A DNA stretch of 64,000 nt from CBDAUN01 sp965214615. Lineage in GTDB: Bacteria; Pseudomonadota; Gammaproteobacteria; Arenicellales; JAJDZL01. This document shows, piece by piece, positions 1-7,500 of this stretch. The translations under genes were made by a program, and so were the position numbers. The stretch is from contig OZ243952.1 of NCBI GenBank assembly GCA_965214615.1, positions 1,922,001-1,986,000 of the forward strand, read 5' to 3'. Under the pieces are notes generated by a model. It was not told the DNA's origin and did not search any database. It was given only the letters and a program-made list of their open reading frames with translations. Each line of letters begins with the position of its first letter. Positions within the stretch are counted from its first letter, which is position 1.

Positions 1-1
1 T

Positions 2-328
2 TGCATCTTGTTCTACATGGCTGTATTGCAATTGCCGCTGTCAGCGGCGCTTGTGTTCGCTACTGACCGAGTACAGATTCCGGATGTCTATGGATTTGGA
101 CTTGTCACGATCATCACGATAGCGGTTATGCTGGCGCACTATTGCATGGCGCGGGCGTTCAAGCTCGCCGAAGTGATTGCCCTGGTACCCGTGGAATATA
201 TGCGGCTGCCGCTGATCGCAATCGCCGGCTCACTGCTTTACAGCGAACCGATCACAGCGACTTTGGTTATCGGAGGTTTGCTCATTGTGTCGGCAAACTA
301 CTTGAACATTCGATCAGCGCCGCAGTAA
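2..328 (+). CDS. DMT/EamA-type permease, C-terminal part (cut by window edge)
   Basis: The reading frame is open from the left edge to a TAA stop. It shows about three hydrophobic segments and ends with the pattern usual for the last helices of EamA (drug/metabolite transporter) proteins: a short polar loop with a Glu-Pro pair (residues SEPI), a final Gly-rich helix and a short tail. Family members are inner-membrane exporters with ten helices built from two repeats; only the end of the second repeat is visible, so the substrate cannot be told. The first in-frame TTG at 8 is not the true start, because the frame continues upstream of the window. Confidence 0.75.
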   Translation, partial: CILFYMAVLQLPLSAALVFATDRVQIPDVYGFGLVTIITIAVMLAHYCMARAFKLAEVIALVPVEYMRLPLIAIAGSLLYSEPITATLVIGGLLIVSANYLNIRSAPQ

Positions 329-350
329 TTTGCTGCGCGAGGAAGGATGA

Positions 351-425
351 TGGTGGGCGATACTGGGATTGAACCAGTGACTTCTGCCGTGTGAGGACAG
401 CGCTCTCCCGCTGAGCTAATCGCCC
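351..425 (-). tRNA. tRNA-Val(CAC)
   Basis: The minus strand folds into a full cloverleaf: a 7-bp acceptor stem starting GGGCGAT and closing ATCGCCC, a GCTC/GAGC D stem, an anticodon stem CTGTC/GGCAG with loop CTCACAC (anticodon CAC), and a T arm ACTGG-TTCAATC-CCAGT. The discriminator A and CCA tail are encoded. CAC reads the GTG codon of valine. It is a second valine tRNA in the window beside the UAC isoacceptor at 40172. Confidence 0.93.
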
Positions 426-430
426 GTAAT

Positions 431-456
431 GGTGATCCAATTATACAAGGATCACC
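431..456 (-). promoter_or_regulatory. candidate -10 element inside an inverted repeat upstream of tRNA-Val
   Basis: On the minus strand a perfect TATAAT lies at 444-439, about 14 nt before the tRNA 5' end. It sits in the loop of a perfect 8-bp inverted repeat, GGTGATCC (431-438) and GGATCACC (449-456). I see no good -35 hexamer. A tRNA promoter is likely; whether the inverted repeat is an operator or chance is unknown. Confidence 0.4.
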
Positions 457-830
457 GGACAGGGTATAGATTGGCGATAGAACAGATTTTTCTACAGATG
501 TGAGTCGTGAACTCAAAAATAGTGTTTTGTCAGCCGGTGTCGGCGGTAGCGAAACTAAGCCGATTCGACCCGGATTGGGACGATTTGCTGAACAATTCGT
601 TGACGGCGAGTGCGAATTTCGGGTGAAATCGCATCGATTGCGAATTTCAGGCAAGCCGACTCTGCTGTCAGCGCAAGCTACTCGCTACCCGACCCCGGTT
701 CCGAGGTTCTGAACAGTACACCCGTAGATGTTAACGGACCGAGACTCCACGCCATGCGCAACCATTGATTCGAATGGGACTTCACGGTGCCGCATCCACA
801 GAGAATCCTGGTGCCCCTGCGGCGCCTCGC
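457..830. other. gene-free stretch
   Basis: No reading frame here has a plausible start, codon pattern or recognisable product. No tRNA, terminator or repeat was found. It separates the tRNA-Val promoter from the 3' end of the ankyrin pseudogene. Confidence 0.6.
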
Positions 831-1504
831 TCACAAGCCCGCCGCTGCCCGAATTGCTTCCACGAATTCCGGGTTGCTGTTTTCGGTTATCGCCACATCC
901 AGTGGTGTCCGTCCGTCATAGGTCGTCGCGTTTGCATCCGCGCCCGCGTCCAGCAGGGCTCTTGTCACTTCGACGTTCTCATTGTGCATGACCGCCAGAT
1001 GCAACGGCGTCATGCCGTTAGAAACCACTTCGTCAGTGTTCGCGCCTGCGTCTAGCAGAGCCCTTGAGACTTCGACGTTCTCGTTGTGCATGGCCGCCAG
1101 ATGCAGCGCTGTCACGCCTTCAGCCATAGCCGTGTTGGCATCCGCGTCAGCTTCCAACAGGATTCTTGTCACTTCGGGGTTCTCATGGTTCATGACCGCA
1201 TAGGACAGCGGTGTCCAGCCGTTCTTGTCCGCCTTATTGGCGTTCGCGCCCGCATCCAACAGGGCCTTCGCAACTTCGCGTTTGCGTTCACCCCGGCCGC
1301 CCAGTGCAGCGGCATCACGCCGCTATCGTCTGCGGCGTTGGCGTCCGCGCCCGCGTCCAAGCAGTCTCTCACCTCCTGGAAGGTGGCATCCGCAAAGAAC
1401 TCGTGCGTGTTCCAATCCTGGCAATCCCCTTGGCTTTGCACCGCAGTAGGCATAGCGACCGCGACCGCGCACAGGGCAACTGCAAACCGGCCAACGGCAG
1501 CCAC
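831..1504 (-). pseudogene. exported ankyrin-repeat protein, frameshifted
   Basis: The first frame begins with GTG at 1504 and encodes a clear signal peptide (hydrophobic core, then a cleavage-like AVQSQ) followed by one ankyrin repeat (CLDAGADANAADDSG). It then slips at about 1276-1280, where the sequence GCGAAGTT appears to lack one G. The next frame continues as four good ankyrin repeats of 35-37 residues with LLDAGA and TPLH motifs, to a stop at 831. Joined, the product would be a protein of about 220 residues, in the periplasm or outside the cell, with roughly five ankyrin repeats for protein binding. The frameshift may be real decay or a sequencing error. The target of such proteins cannot be predicted. 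Confidence 0.8.
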
Positions 1505-2124
1505 ACGCTTGCGGCTTTAGCAGACAACGCTTCGGTGGCTGATCCCGAACCCGTCCGTAACCGTTTTTTCAACAGTGTTCTGCCCGGGTACGAAATCTTC
1601 GCTGCGCCACAAGCCCCAAGGCCACAACGTCATAAACCGCTTTCGCAACAGGTAAAGTTTCCTAATCATATTTGACACCATCCCAGTCATCGCCCATTAT
1701 CGACACATTATATATAGAAGCGATTCGAAAAATTCTGGCCGGATTGGGACAGATTTCTTTTATAGATATTAGCTGAAAAAACCAGCAAACATTTGCCTCG
1801 CCAGTGCCGGCGGCAACGAAAAAGATAGCGGTTCACCTAACTCTGTCATCGGCCGCTCAGCAACCACATAAAATGTAACAGAAAAATCCCAAACGGCAAA
1901 CGCCACTGGGCGGTTGGTACAAAAAATGTAGCGTTGCAACCGGCGGCTATAATGACTAATGCGTTGTGAATTCCGACGTGTTCTAAACACGCTGATCGTC
2001 GAGTTTGCACAGTCTATATGCGGCTGTTGACTGACAAAGGTTTCAGATATTGAGGCAGGGCACAGGTATTCCCCCGGCAATGCGAAGCAGTCAATTTACC
2101 GGTCCAATTGCGAGGAAGCAGGCA
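1505..2124. other. gene-free stretch before the HAD hydrolase
   Basis: No supported gene. The short frames present lack ribosome binding sites and resemble no family I know. Upstream of the ankyrin gene the in-frame minus-strand codons reach a stop four codons before the GTG, so the pseudogene does not extend further. The promoter of the following hydrolase should lie near 2050-2110, but no clear -35/-10 pair stands out. Confidence 0.5.
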
Positions 2125-2829
2125 ATGATCAATCAAGTTCACGCTGTAATGTTTGACGTTTTCGGGACCGTGGTGGACTGGCGCTCGAGTATCGCGAATG
2201 AAGTCAGGCAGATCCCTGAATTAAAGGATGTCGATGCCGAGTGTTTCGCTGACAGATGGCGCTCAAAATACCAGCCTGCCATGGAGCGAATCAGGCGCGG
2301 CGAAGAACCGTGGACCAAGCTGGATGATCTGCACCGCCGCAATTTGCTGGAAGTGCTCGGCGAATTCGAAGTCAGCCACATTGAAAGTTCGGTCATTGAC
2401 CATTTGAACCGCGCGTGGCACCGACTGCGCCCGTGGCGCGACTCGGTGGCAGGACTGCAGAGAATCAAGCGCAACTTCATCATTGCGACACTTTCAAACG
2501 GCAACGTGGCATTGATTGTAAACATGGCCAGAAATGCGGGGCTTCCATGGGACATGGTACTTGGAGCCGAGGTAGTAAGGCATTACAAGCCGCAGCCGCA
2601 GTCCTATCTGAAATCTGCCGAGATGCTCGATTTGGCGCCCGAGCAGTGCATGCTGACAGCTGCGCATAACAGCGACCTGATCGCGGCCGCCGGATGCGGG
2701 TTCAAGACCGCTTTCGTGCCGCGTCCCACGGAATACGGCCCTTCCCAGACCGCAGATCTTGTCCCGGAACGCGACTACGATATCGTTGCTGGAGACTTTA
2801 ACGACCTGGCGAACAAGCTTGGCTGCTGA
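2125..2829 (+). CDS. haloacid dehalogenase, type II-like HAD hydrolase
   Basis: This 234-residue cytosolic enzyme has the HAD motifs in order: the nucleophile Asp in FDVFGTVVDW near the N terminus, the LSNGN motif II, the Lys of HYKPQPQ, and an acidic motif AAHNSDL. The WR/DW pattern after motif I and the AAHN motif are typical of type II 2-haloacid dehalogenases, which hydrolyse 2-halo acids through an aspartyl ester. ATG 2125 was chosen because GAGGAAG lies 6-12 nt upstream and MINQVHAVMFDVFG begins the fold; the longer frame back to 2050 adds unrelated residues. The true substrate may be another small phosphate or halo acid. It stands next to an MFS permease; a second HAD of this type lies at 32286. 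Confidence 0.85.
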   Translation: MINQVHAVMFDVFGTVVDWRSSIANEVRQIPELKDVDAECFADRWRSKYQPAMERIRRGEEPWTKLDDLHRRNLLEVLGEFEVSHIESSVIDHLNRAWHRLRPWRDSVAGLQRIKRNFIIATLSNGNVALIVNMARNAGLPWDMVLGAEVVRHYKPQPQSYLKSAEMLDLAPEQCMLTAAHNSDLIAAAGCGFKTAFVPRPTEYGPSQTADLVPERDYDIVAGDFNDLANKLGC

Positions 2830-2921
2830 CTCGCCGACTTGCAGTCGGGTGCTGCAAAATTCAGGTAGAACCGCTCGGTTTTCACCCGTTAGAATTTCCA
2901 AGAATCTCAAGGCGTGACGTG

Positions 2922-4124
2922 ATGACTGCCCGCAATCATTTTCAAGGACTATTGCCCAGTCTGGCGATGATGCTGACGATGGGAGTGGGAAGCGCATCCA
3001 TTCTAGGTATTGCTGTGGTGGCCCCGGATGCGGCTGCCGATGTCGGCATCAAGGCGACCAACGTCGGAATGTTTGTCGGTCTGGTCTACTTTGTCGGCGC
3101 ATTTTCCGGAAGTCTGTCCACCACATTCATATCAAGATTCGGACCCATCCGCGTACTTCAGGCGACAGCTGTATTTGCAATCGCAGGGTTGGTGATCTTT
3201 ACTCTCGCTTCGCCGCTGTTTGCATTTGTATGCGCGGTCTTGCTGGGTATTGCCTATGGGCCAATCAATCCTGCAAACGCCAGCGTAATGATGGCGGTGA
3301 CGACTGAGAAAAATCGTTCTCTTTTGTTTTCGATTAAGCAATCCGGCGTGACAGTGGGAGGCGCTTTCGCTGCATTGATGGTGCCAGCAGTCGTACTGGC
3401 AGCGAACTGGGAGACTTCCGTACTTTCGATTGCGCTGCTGGCAATCGTCTCGATTGCCATTCTTCAGCCCATGCATAAAAAATACGACAACAGCACAATC
3501 CAGTCAATGAGCTGGTCTGCGGCTTCAATCATCAGGCCTGTAGCAGCTGTACTGAAAGATCGGATGTTTCGCGGATTTTCACTGGTCGGATTTATCTACG
3601 CGGGTGTCCAGGTCTGCATCGGCAGCTATTTTGTCGTTTACCTCGTTGATCAGCAATTCGATCTGGTATCAGCAGGGACCTGCTTTCTATTTGTTAACAT
3701 CGGCGGAATCGTCGGCCGCCTCGCCTGGGGATTTGTCGCAGACAATGTGCTGACTCCGAAATCGACCTTGATACTGATCGGAATCATCACAGCGTGCTGT
3801 ACAGCCGTGCTGCTGACGGTCACAGTGCAATGGAATCCGATTGCACTGTATTGCTTTGCGTTCGTGCTTGGCGCTTCATCACACAGTTGGAACGGGGTTT
3901 ATCTGTCTGAAGTGGCTTCCCGGTCTCCCGAGGGCAGGGAGACGGAGTGGACGGGCGGCGTTCAGTTTATATTCTACGGCGGTGTCGGAATGCTGCCGCC
4001 GATATTTGGCATGATGATATGGATAACAGACGGCTATGCGGTTTCCTTTTCCGTGATTGCCCTTGCCATAGTCCTGGCTGCATTGTACTTGCAAAGGCTG
4101 TATCGGCGTTTCGCAGCAGATTGA
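2922..4124 (+). CDS. MFS transporter
   Basis: The protein has about 400 residues with twelve hydrophobic segments, the usual size for the major facilitator superfamily of inner-membrane secondary carriers. The N half contains a helix-loop pattern with STTFISRFGPIRVL in the place of the family loop 2-3 signature, and GIAYGPINPAN in helix 4/5, as in uniporter/sugar-phosphate-like MFS proteins. ATG 2922 directly follows GTG 2919; either could be used. It follows the HAD gene by about 90 nt on the same strand, so the two may be cotranscribed and the permease may import that enzyme's substrate, but this is inference. The substrate is unknown. Confidence 0.85.
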   Translation: MTARNHFQGLLPSLAMMLTMGVGSASILGIAVVAPDAAADVGIKATNVGMFVGLVYFVGAFSGSLSTTFISRFGPIRVLQATAVFAIAGLVIFTLASPLFAFVCAVLLGIAYGPINPANASVMMAVTTEKNRSLLFSIKQSGVTVGGAFAALMVPAVVLAANWETSVLSIALLAIVSIAILQPMHKKYDNSTIQSMSWSAASIIRPVAAVLKDRMFRGFSLVGFIYAGVQVCIGSYFVVYLVDQQFDLVSAGTCFLFVNIGGIVGRLAWGFVADNVLTPKSTLILIGIITACCTAVLLTVTVQWNPIALYCFAFVLGASSHSWNGVYLSEVASRSPEGRETEWTGGVQFIFYGGVGMLPPIFGMMIWITDGYAVSFSVIALAIVLAALYLQRLYRRFAAD

Positions 4125-4156
4125 ACTCCCGTTTCACGGTGATTCTATTATTTCGA

Positions 4157-4193
4157 CTTGCGGCGAATAGGCGTATTGCAAAAGTGCCGCAAG
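4157..4193. repeat. inverted repeat downstream of the MFS gene
   Basis: Perfect 8-bp arms CTTGCGGC (4157-4164) and GCCGCAAG (4186-4193) enclose a 21-nt loop. It lies about 30 nt after the MFS stop. There is no T run directly after it, so it is at best a weak terminator. Confidence 0.35.
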
Positions 4194-4298
4194 AATGCGA
4201 CCAAGATTGTGAACGCCGTCGACAGCGAAGTGAGTCTGCGACAGCACTCGGTTTTTTGCCCTTGACGATTCCGGCCCGCAGTTTGCGCATACAGCAAT

Positions 4299-5026
4299 TT
4301 TCAAATTTCATTCATACTGCACGCGCTGCGCCAGACCGGGAAGACGTCGGTACTTCTCGCCCTGACGGACGAATTGAACAAGGAAGGCTGCTTTCGCGCG
4401 GTTTATATCAACGTAGAAACTGCGCAAGCCGCCCGCGAAGACACGCTCGGAGCGATGAAATCCATTTTGAGCGAACTTGCCGCATCGGCAAGGATCCATT
4501 TGAATGACGACTATGTCCACAGGATATCTGGATGGGCATTCTTGACTCGTCCGGTCCTTATGCTGCGCTTTGCGAAGTATTGAATCGCTGGTCGGCATCC
4601 GACCCCCGTCCACTCGTGCTCATAGTTGACGAAATCGACGCCCTGATCGGCGACACTCTGATCTCGGTGCTACGCCAGTTCCGTGCCGGATACTACCACA
4701 GACCGAAGAACTTTCCGCAGTGCGTGATACTGTGCGGCATCCGCAACGTGCGCGACTATCGCATTCATTCGAGCGCCGACAAGGCAGTCATTGCCGGAGG
4801 TAGCGCGTTCAACATCAAGGCAGATTCGTTGCGCCTCGGCGACTTCGGCGCGTCTGAGACTCGCGCACTGCTGGCGCAGCACACCGAATACACCGGACAG
4901 GGGTGGAGCGAAGAGGCGATTGAAGAAGTACGGCATTCGACATCTGGACAGCCATGGCTGGTCAACGCGCTGGCGAACGAAGCGCTCAAGAAGGTCAGAG
5001 ACCGCGGTGCGCGCTGGTCAGTGTAG
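4299..5026 (+). pseudogene. AAA-like ATPase, truncated and frameshifted
   Basis: The first frame shows the Walker A region as LHALRQTGKTSVLLAL (from 4317) and runs on through a Rossmann-like segment to about 4525. A shift then moves the frame to the one starting near 4523, which carries the Walker B LVLIVDEIDAL, VLCGIRNVRDYR, GGSAFNIKADSLRLG and GQPWLVNALANEA. These belong to a common bacterial AAA-like ATPase family whose intact members have about 500 residues. Here the N terminus before the P-loop is missing and the C terminus stops just after GQPWLVNALANEA, where the sequence joins the 5018-5400 remnant. No start codon is available. It cannot make a working ATPase. Confidence 0.85.
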
Positions 5027-5400
5027 GGGTGACTTGAGGCAAAGCAGATCGTTCTAATCCTTGGTGCCATGCGGTCCGAGTCTGACGATGCGGCTTATCG
5101 GCTTTAAGCGATTCGGCGGCCAGCTGCGCCGGCGCATCGCTGTCATAGCCGCACACGATGCGTTCAAGGTTCGCTTCGGCGAGCCACAGCGGCAGCGCGT
5201 AGGCGAGTCCTGCGGTCGAGACGATCAGTTCCGGGCAGTCGTCAAATGCGAGGCACCGACAACGCATTGATCGCCGACTCGACGAGGATTGCGGATGCGC
5301 ACTGTGCGGGGCTTAGCCGATGAGCGGGTGCGATCCAAAGGCCGCCGGCTTTTTTACGCGAACCTTCCGACAGTCCTCGGAAGCGACTGCCGCGAACAGT
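5018..5400 (-). pseudogene. DUF3991/TOPRIM protein remnant, copy 1
   Basis: The minus strand encodes, in shifting frames, VESAINAL, ELIVSTAGLAYALPLWLAEANLERIV, CGYDSDAPAQLAAESLKAD and a C-terminal segment ending at TGA 5020-5018. These match the TOPRIM part of DUF3991/TOPRIM proteins found with plasmid and integrative-element mobilisation genes. The motif usually read as KDWNDLL is here KD-stop-NDLL, because TGG has become TAG. With several frameshifts as well, the gene is dead. It is similar at DNA level to a second copy at 6667-7204 but keeps about 60 nt that the other has lost. Confidence 0.75.
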
Positions 5401-5404
5401 CGCA

Positions 5405-5510
5405 CCAGGTCTCGGTGCTGGTGATTGACAAGCCACATATTCTGCGCACAGAATCGCTCGACGAGCTACGCCTGATCACCAACTTCGGCGTGAATTCGGA
5501 ATATCGGATG
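5405..5510 (+). pseudogene. ExeA/TniB-like transposition ATPase, Walker B fragment
   Basis: A short plus-strand segment reads VLVIDKPHILRTESLDELRL followed by ITNFGVNSEYRM. This is the Walker B and sensor region of the ExeA/TniB-type AAA ATPases that assist transposases, where an intact protein normally has VIDEAH in place of VIDKPH. Everything before and after is missing. It runs directly into the block of 22-bp repeats, which suggests it is the end of a former transposon. Confidence 0.6.
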
Positions 5511-5594
5511 TTCACATTCCGGTTACTCGGTGTTCAGAAAAGCGGTTACCACATGTTCAGATTACAGTTACTGCGTGTTCAAATTAACGGTTAC
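5509..5594 (+). repeat. four tandem ~22-bp repeats, TGTTCA-N6/7-GGTTAC
   Basis: Four units begin at 5509, 5531, 5554 and 5576, so the spacing is 22, 23 and 22 bp, about two helical turns. Each starts TGTTCA (or TGTTCAG) and ends GGTTAC (AGTTAC in unit 3) with a variable 6-7 nt middle. Regular arrays like this occur at the ends of transposons whose transposase binds several sites, and the array adjoins an ExeA/TniB-like ATPase remnant. It is too short and too degenerate for a CRISPR array. Confidence 0.65.
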
Positions 5595-5595
5595 T

Positions 5596-5981
5596 ATGCA
5601 GATTTACGGCGACACTGACTTTATCAAGGCCTGGAGCAAGCGCTGGCGCGACGAGTTGGACGCCTGTGATGGCGTTGACCGGACCGGTTGATCGACGAAC
5701 TCAACGGTCACAGCAGTTGCGCGCACGCGCTGAAGCAGGCGACGTATTTTGAAAACAACCGCGAGCGCATGCGCTACACCAAGTTCAAGGCACAGGACAT
5801 TGGCGTGTCGTCAGGGGTGCTCGAGGACGCCTGCAAATCGCTGGTGGGCAATCGGTTGAAACTGGTTGGGATGCATTGGACCGTCGCTGGTGCCAATGCG
5901 ATTATCGCTTTGCGTTCCTGCGTCGAAAGCGACCGGTTCGATGACTTCTGGGAAAGGCAGGCCGGCTCATTGAAAGGATAG
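5596..5981 (+). pseudogene. ISKra4-like transposase, C-terminal remnant
   Basis: The first frame, from ATG 5596, reads MQIYGDTDFIKAWSKRWRDE and stops at 5691; the next frame (from 5688) continues as YFENNRERMRYTKFKAQDIG, SGVLEDACKSLVGNRLK, GMHWTVAGANAIIALRS and FDDFWERQ. This is the C-terminal signature of ISKra4-family transposases: ENRERM, GSGV-E-CK, RLK-GM-W and GAN-I-ALR. The N-terminal two thirds is absent and the frame is broken, so it is an inactive end. Confidence 0.75.
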
Positions 5982-6097
5982 CGGGCTGAAGATTCGGGCT
6001 AATTCACAAAATTGTCGTGCACCCAAATTGCCATGTACGAACATGCAGTCACAACTACTGGGCGAAGTGTAGTTGTGTGGTCGTATTGAAGCGCAAA

Positions 6098-6412
6098 TTA
6101 CGGCGACGATGAGATGACGATGCTGAATCCGCCGAGCATGACTGCGATCATTGCTGCTATTGACCACTTGAGCCAGCGGACATCCCCTTTGACTTCGACC
6201 CTGAGATTCTCAATGTCCGCTTTGACTTCGGTCCTGAGATTCTCAATGTCCGCTTTGACTTCGGCCCTGAGATGGTCAATATCGGTTTTAGTCGCCAAAT
6301 CACTCTGACTGCTTTTGAATACCAAGGCAATTGCCTCAGCCTGTCAAGCTTCAATCCCAGCGTTCTGCAACTCTTTCGATGCACTCAGTGTGTAAAATGC
6401 TACGTTTGTCAT
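6098..6412 (-). pseudogene. small coiled-coil membrane protein (DUF1640-like) with in-frame TGA
   Basis: A single frame from ATG 6412 to the stop at 6098 encodes 104 codons, but codon 23 (6346-6344) is TGA. Around it the protein reads QNAGIEA-stop-QAEAIALVF, which matches the N terminus of DUF1640-type proteins (GV-R-QAEAIA), where an Arg CGA would give TGA by one transition. The middle carries near-identical 11-residue heptad-like repeats (KADIENLRTEV), encoded by 33-bp direct DNA repeats at about 6178-6285, and the C terminus has one membrane helix (WSIAAMIAVMLGGFSIVI). Such proteins are small membrane-anchored coiled coils of unclear role. A downstream TTG at 6325 could still make the last 75 residues. 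Confidence 0.7.
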
Positions 6413-6666
6413 AGGGATTATTTTACGACAATAATTGGAACATGTTGTCAGTTTCGAGCACCAATCAAACGCATTCCAGGTTGCCCACTGCAACTAATGT
6501 CAACAGCTATTATTTTTGCGTCGTATCGGATTGAACGTTTCAGATTAATACGTAGTGAATGGGACGTTTTGTCTCGAGATGAGTCGTTTTTGTTCCAAGC
6601 AGTTTTTTTTGGCAGTACTGCGAAGTTCTCGCCGTTGCGGCAGGCGCGATGCGCGCTGGTCAGTGG

Positions 6667-7204
6667 TCAGTGTCGGGGTGACTTGAGGCGAAGCAGATCG
6701 TTCCAGTCCTTGGCGCCATGCGGTTCAAGACGACAATGCGGCGATCGGCCTTAAGCGATTGTGCAGCCAGATGCGCCGGCGTATCGCTGTCATAGACGCA
6801 CACGATGCGTTCAAGGTTCGCTTCGGCGAGCCACGGCGGCAGTGCGTCGATCGCCGACTCGACGAGCATCGCAGATGCGCACTGTGCGGGGCTTAGCTGA
6901 TGAGCGGGTGCGATCCGAAAGACGCCGGTTTTTTGAGTGAACCTTTCGACAGGCCTCGAAAGCGGCTGCCGCAGACAGTGCCGACGATTTCGGTGCCGAC
7001 GGCATGCCCGCGCTGACAGCAAAGGTAGTCGCGCACGGTCATCCAGTTTGCATGCCCGCACGCGCGGTGCGGCGTGCGGACGATGGTTTCAAGGAAGCGT
7101 ACCGCGCCAGGTCGATCGCGCCGCCGCCGGATTGGCTCAGATGGTCGTAGAACTGCGTGCGGCTGATCGACACGACACTGCCGGGCTTTTTCCATTTCGA
7201 GCAC
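6667..7204 (-). pseudogene. DUF3991/TOPRIM protein remnant, copy 2
   Basis: Reading the minus strand from 7204 across frames gives KWKKPGSVVSISRTQFYDHL, SQSGGGAIDLARYA (the DUF3991 zinc-finger-like segment), then VESAIDAL, PPWLAEANLERIV, CVYDSDTPAHLAAQSLKAD and finally LEPHGAKDWNDLLRLKSPRH to TGA at 6669-6667. This is the full order of a DUF3991/TOPRIM protein of mobile elements, but at least three frameshifts and a deletion between VESAIDAL and PPWL make it non-functional. Unlike copy 1 it keeps the DWND motif. Both copies end in the same GTGCGCGCTGGTCAGTG-like sequence, so they descend from one element. Confidence 0.8.
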
Positions 7205-7500
7205 TCTTACCTCAGAGCCTCGGCGACGATGTCAAGCGGCAGGTCGCGCAAGGCGCAAAGATGCGCGCGCGTTCGGCGCGGGATGATCCGGCCTCGGCGA
7301 TCGCTTTTTGCACGTCATCGGCAAATAATAGTGCGCCGACTGTCAAGCGCTGCCGAATAAAGCGAGTAATGCGCGATGCAATCGTCGCGGCACTCCCGAG
7401 CTTGCCATCGCGATCGCCTCAAGCGCTTCGGGTTCGAACACCAAAAGATCCGAGCCGGCAAGCTTCATGCGATGCTCGACATACGGGCCGACTTCATTCG
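7205..7500 (-). pseudogene. ExeA/TniB-like ATPase, C-terminal fragment
   Basis: Immediately after the hydrolase stop, the minus strand reads VGPYVEHRMKLAGSDLLVF, EPEALEAIAMASSGVPRRL and RALLALFGSA, and after a shift ADDVQKAIAEA. This is the lid and C-terminal end of ExeA/TniB-type AAA ATPases (HR-K-AG, F-PEAL-I---S-GVPR, RALL, V-DVQ-AI-E). No P-loop remains. It lies directly upstream of the DUF3991/TOPRIM remnant in the same direction, so the two probably formed one operon of a mobile element. Confidence 0.65.

Noticed and set aside
298..654. Minus-strand 118-codon frame across the tRNA-Val gene
   Set aside because: It overlaps a certain tRNA, has no family-like sequence and no ribosome binding site.
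5509..5594. Direct repeats read as a CRISPR array
   Set aside because: Units are only 18-19 nt of partial identity with 3-4 nt between them, so there are no spacers of normal length and no cas genes.
6344..6346. TGA codon read as selenocysteine
   Set aside because: No SECIS-like hairpin follows, the family has Arg or another residue there, and the gene lies among pseudogenes; a simple nonsense change is enough.
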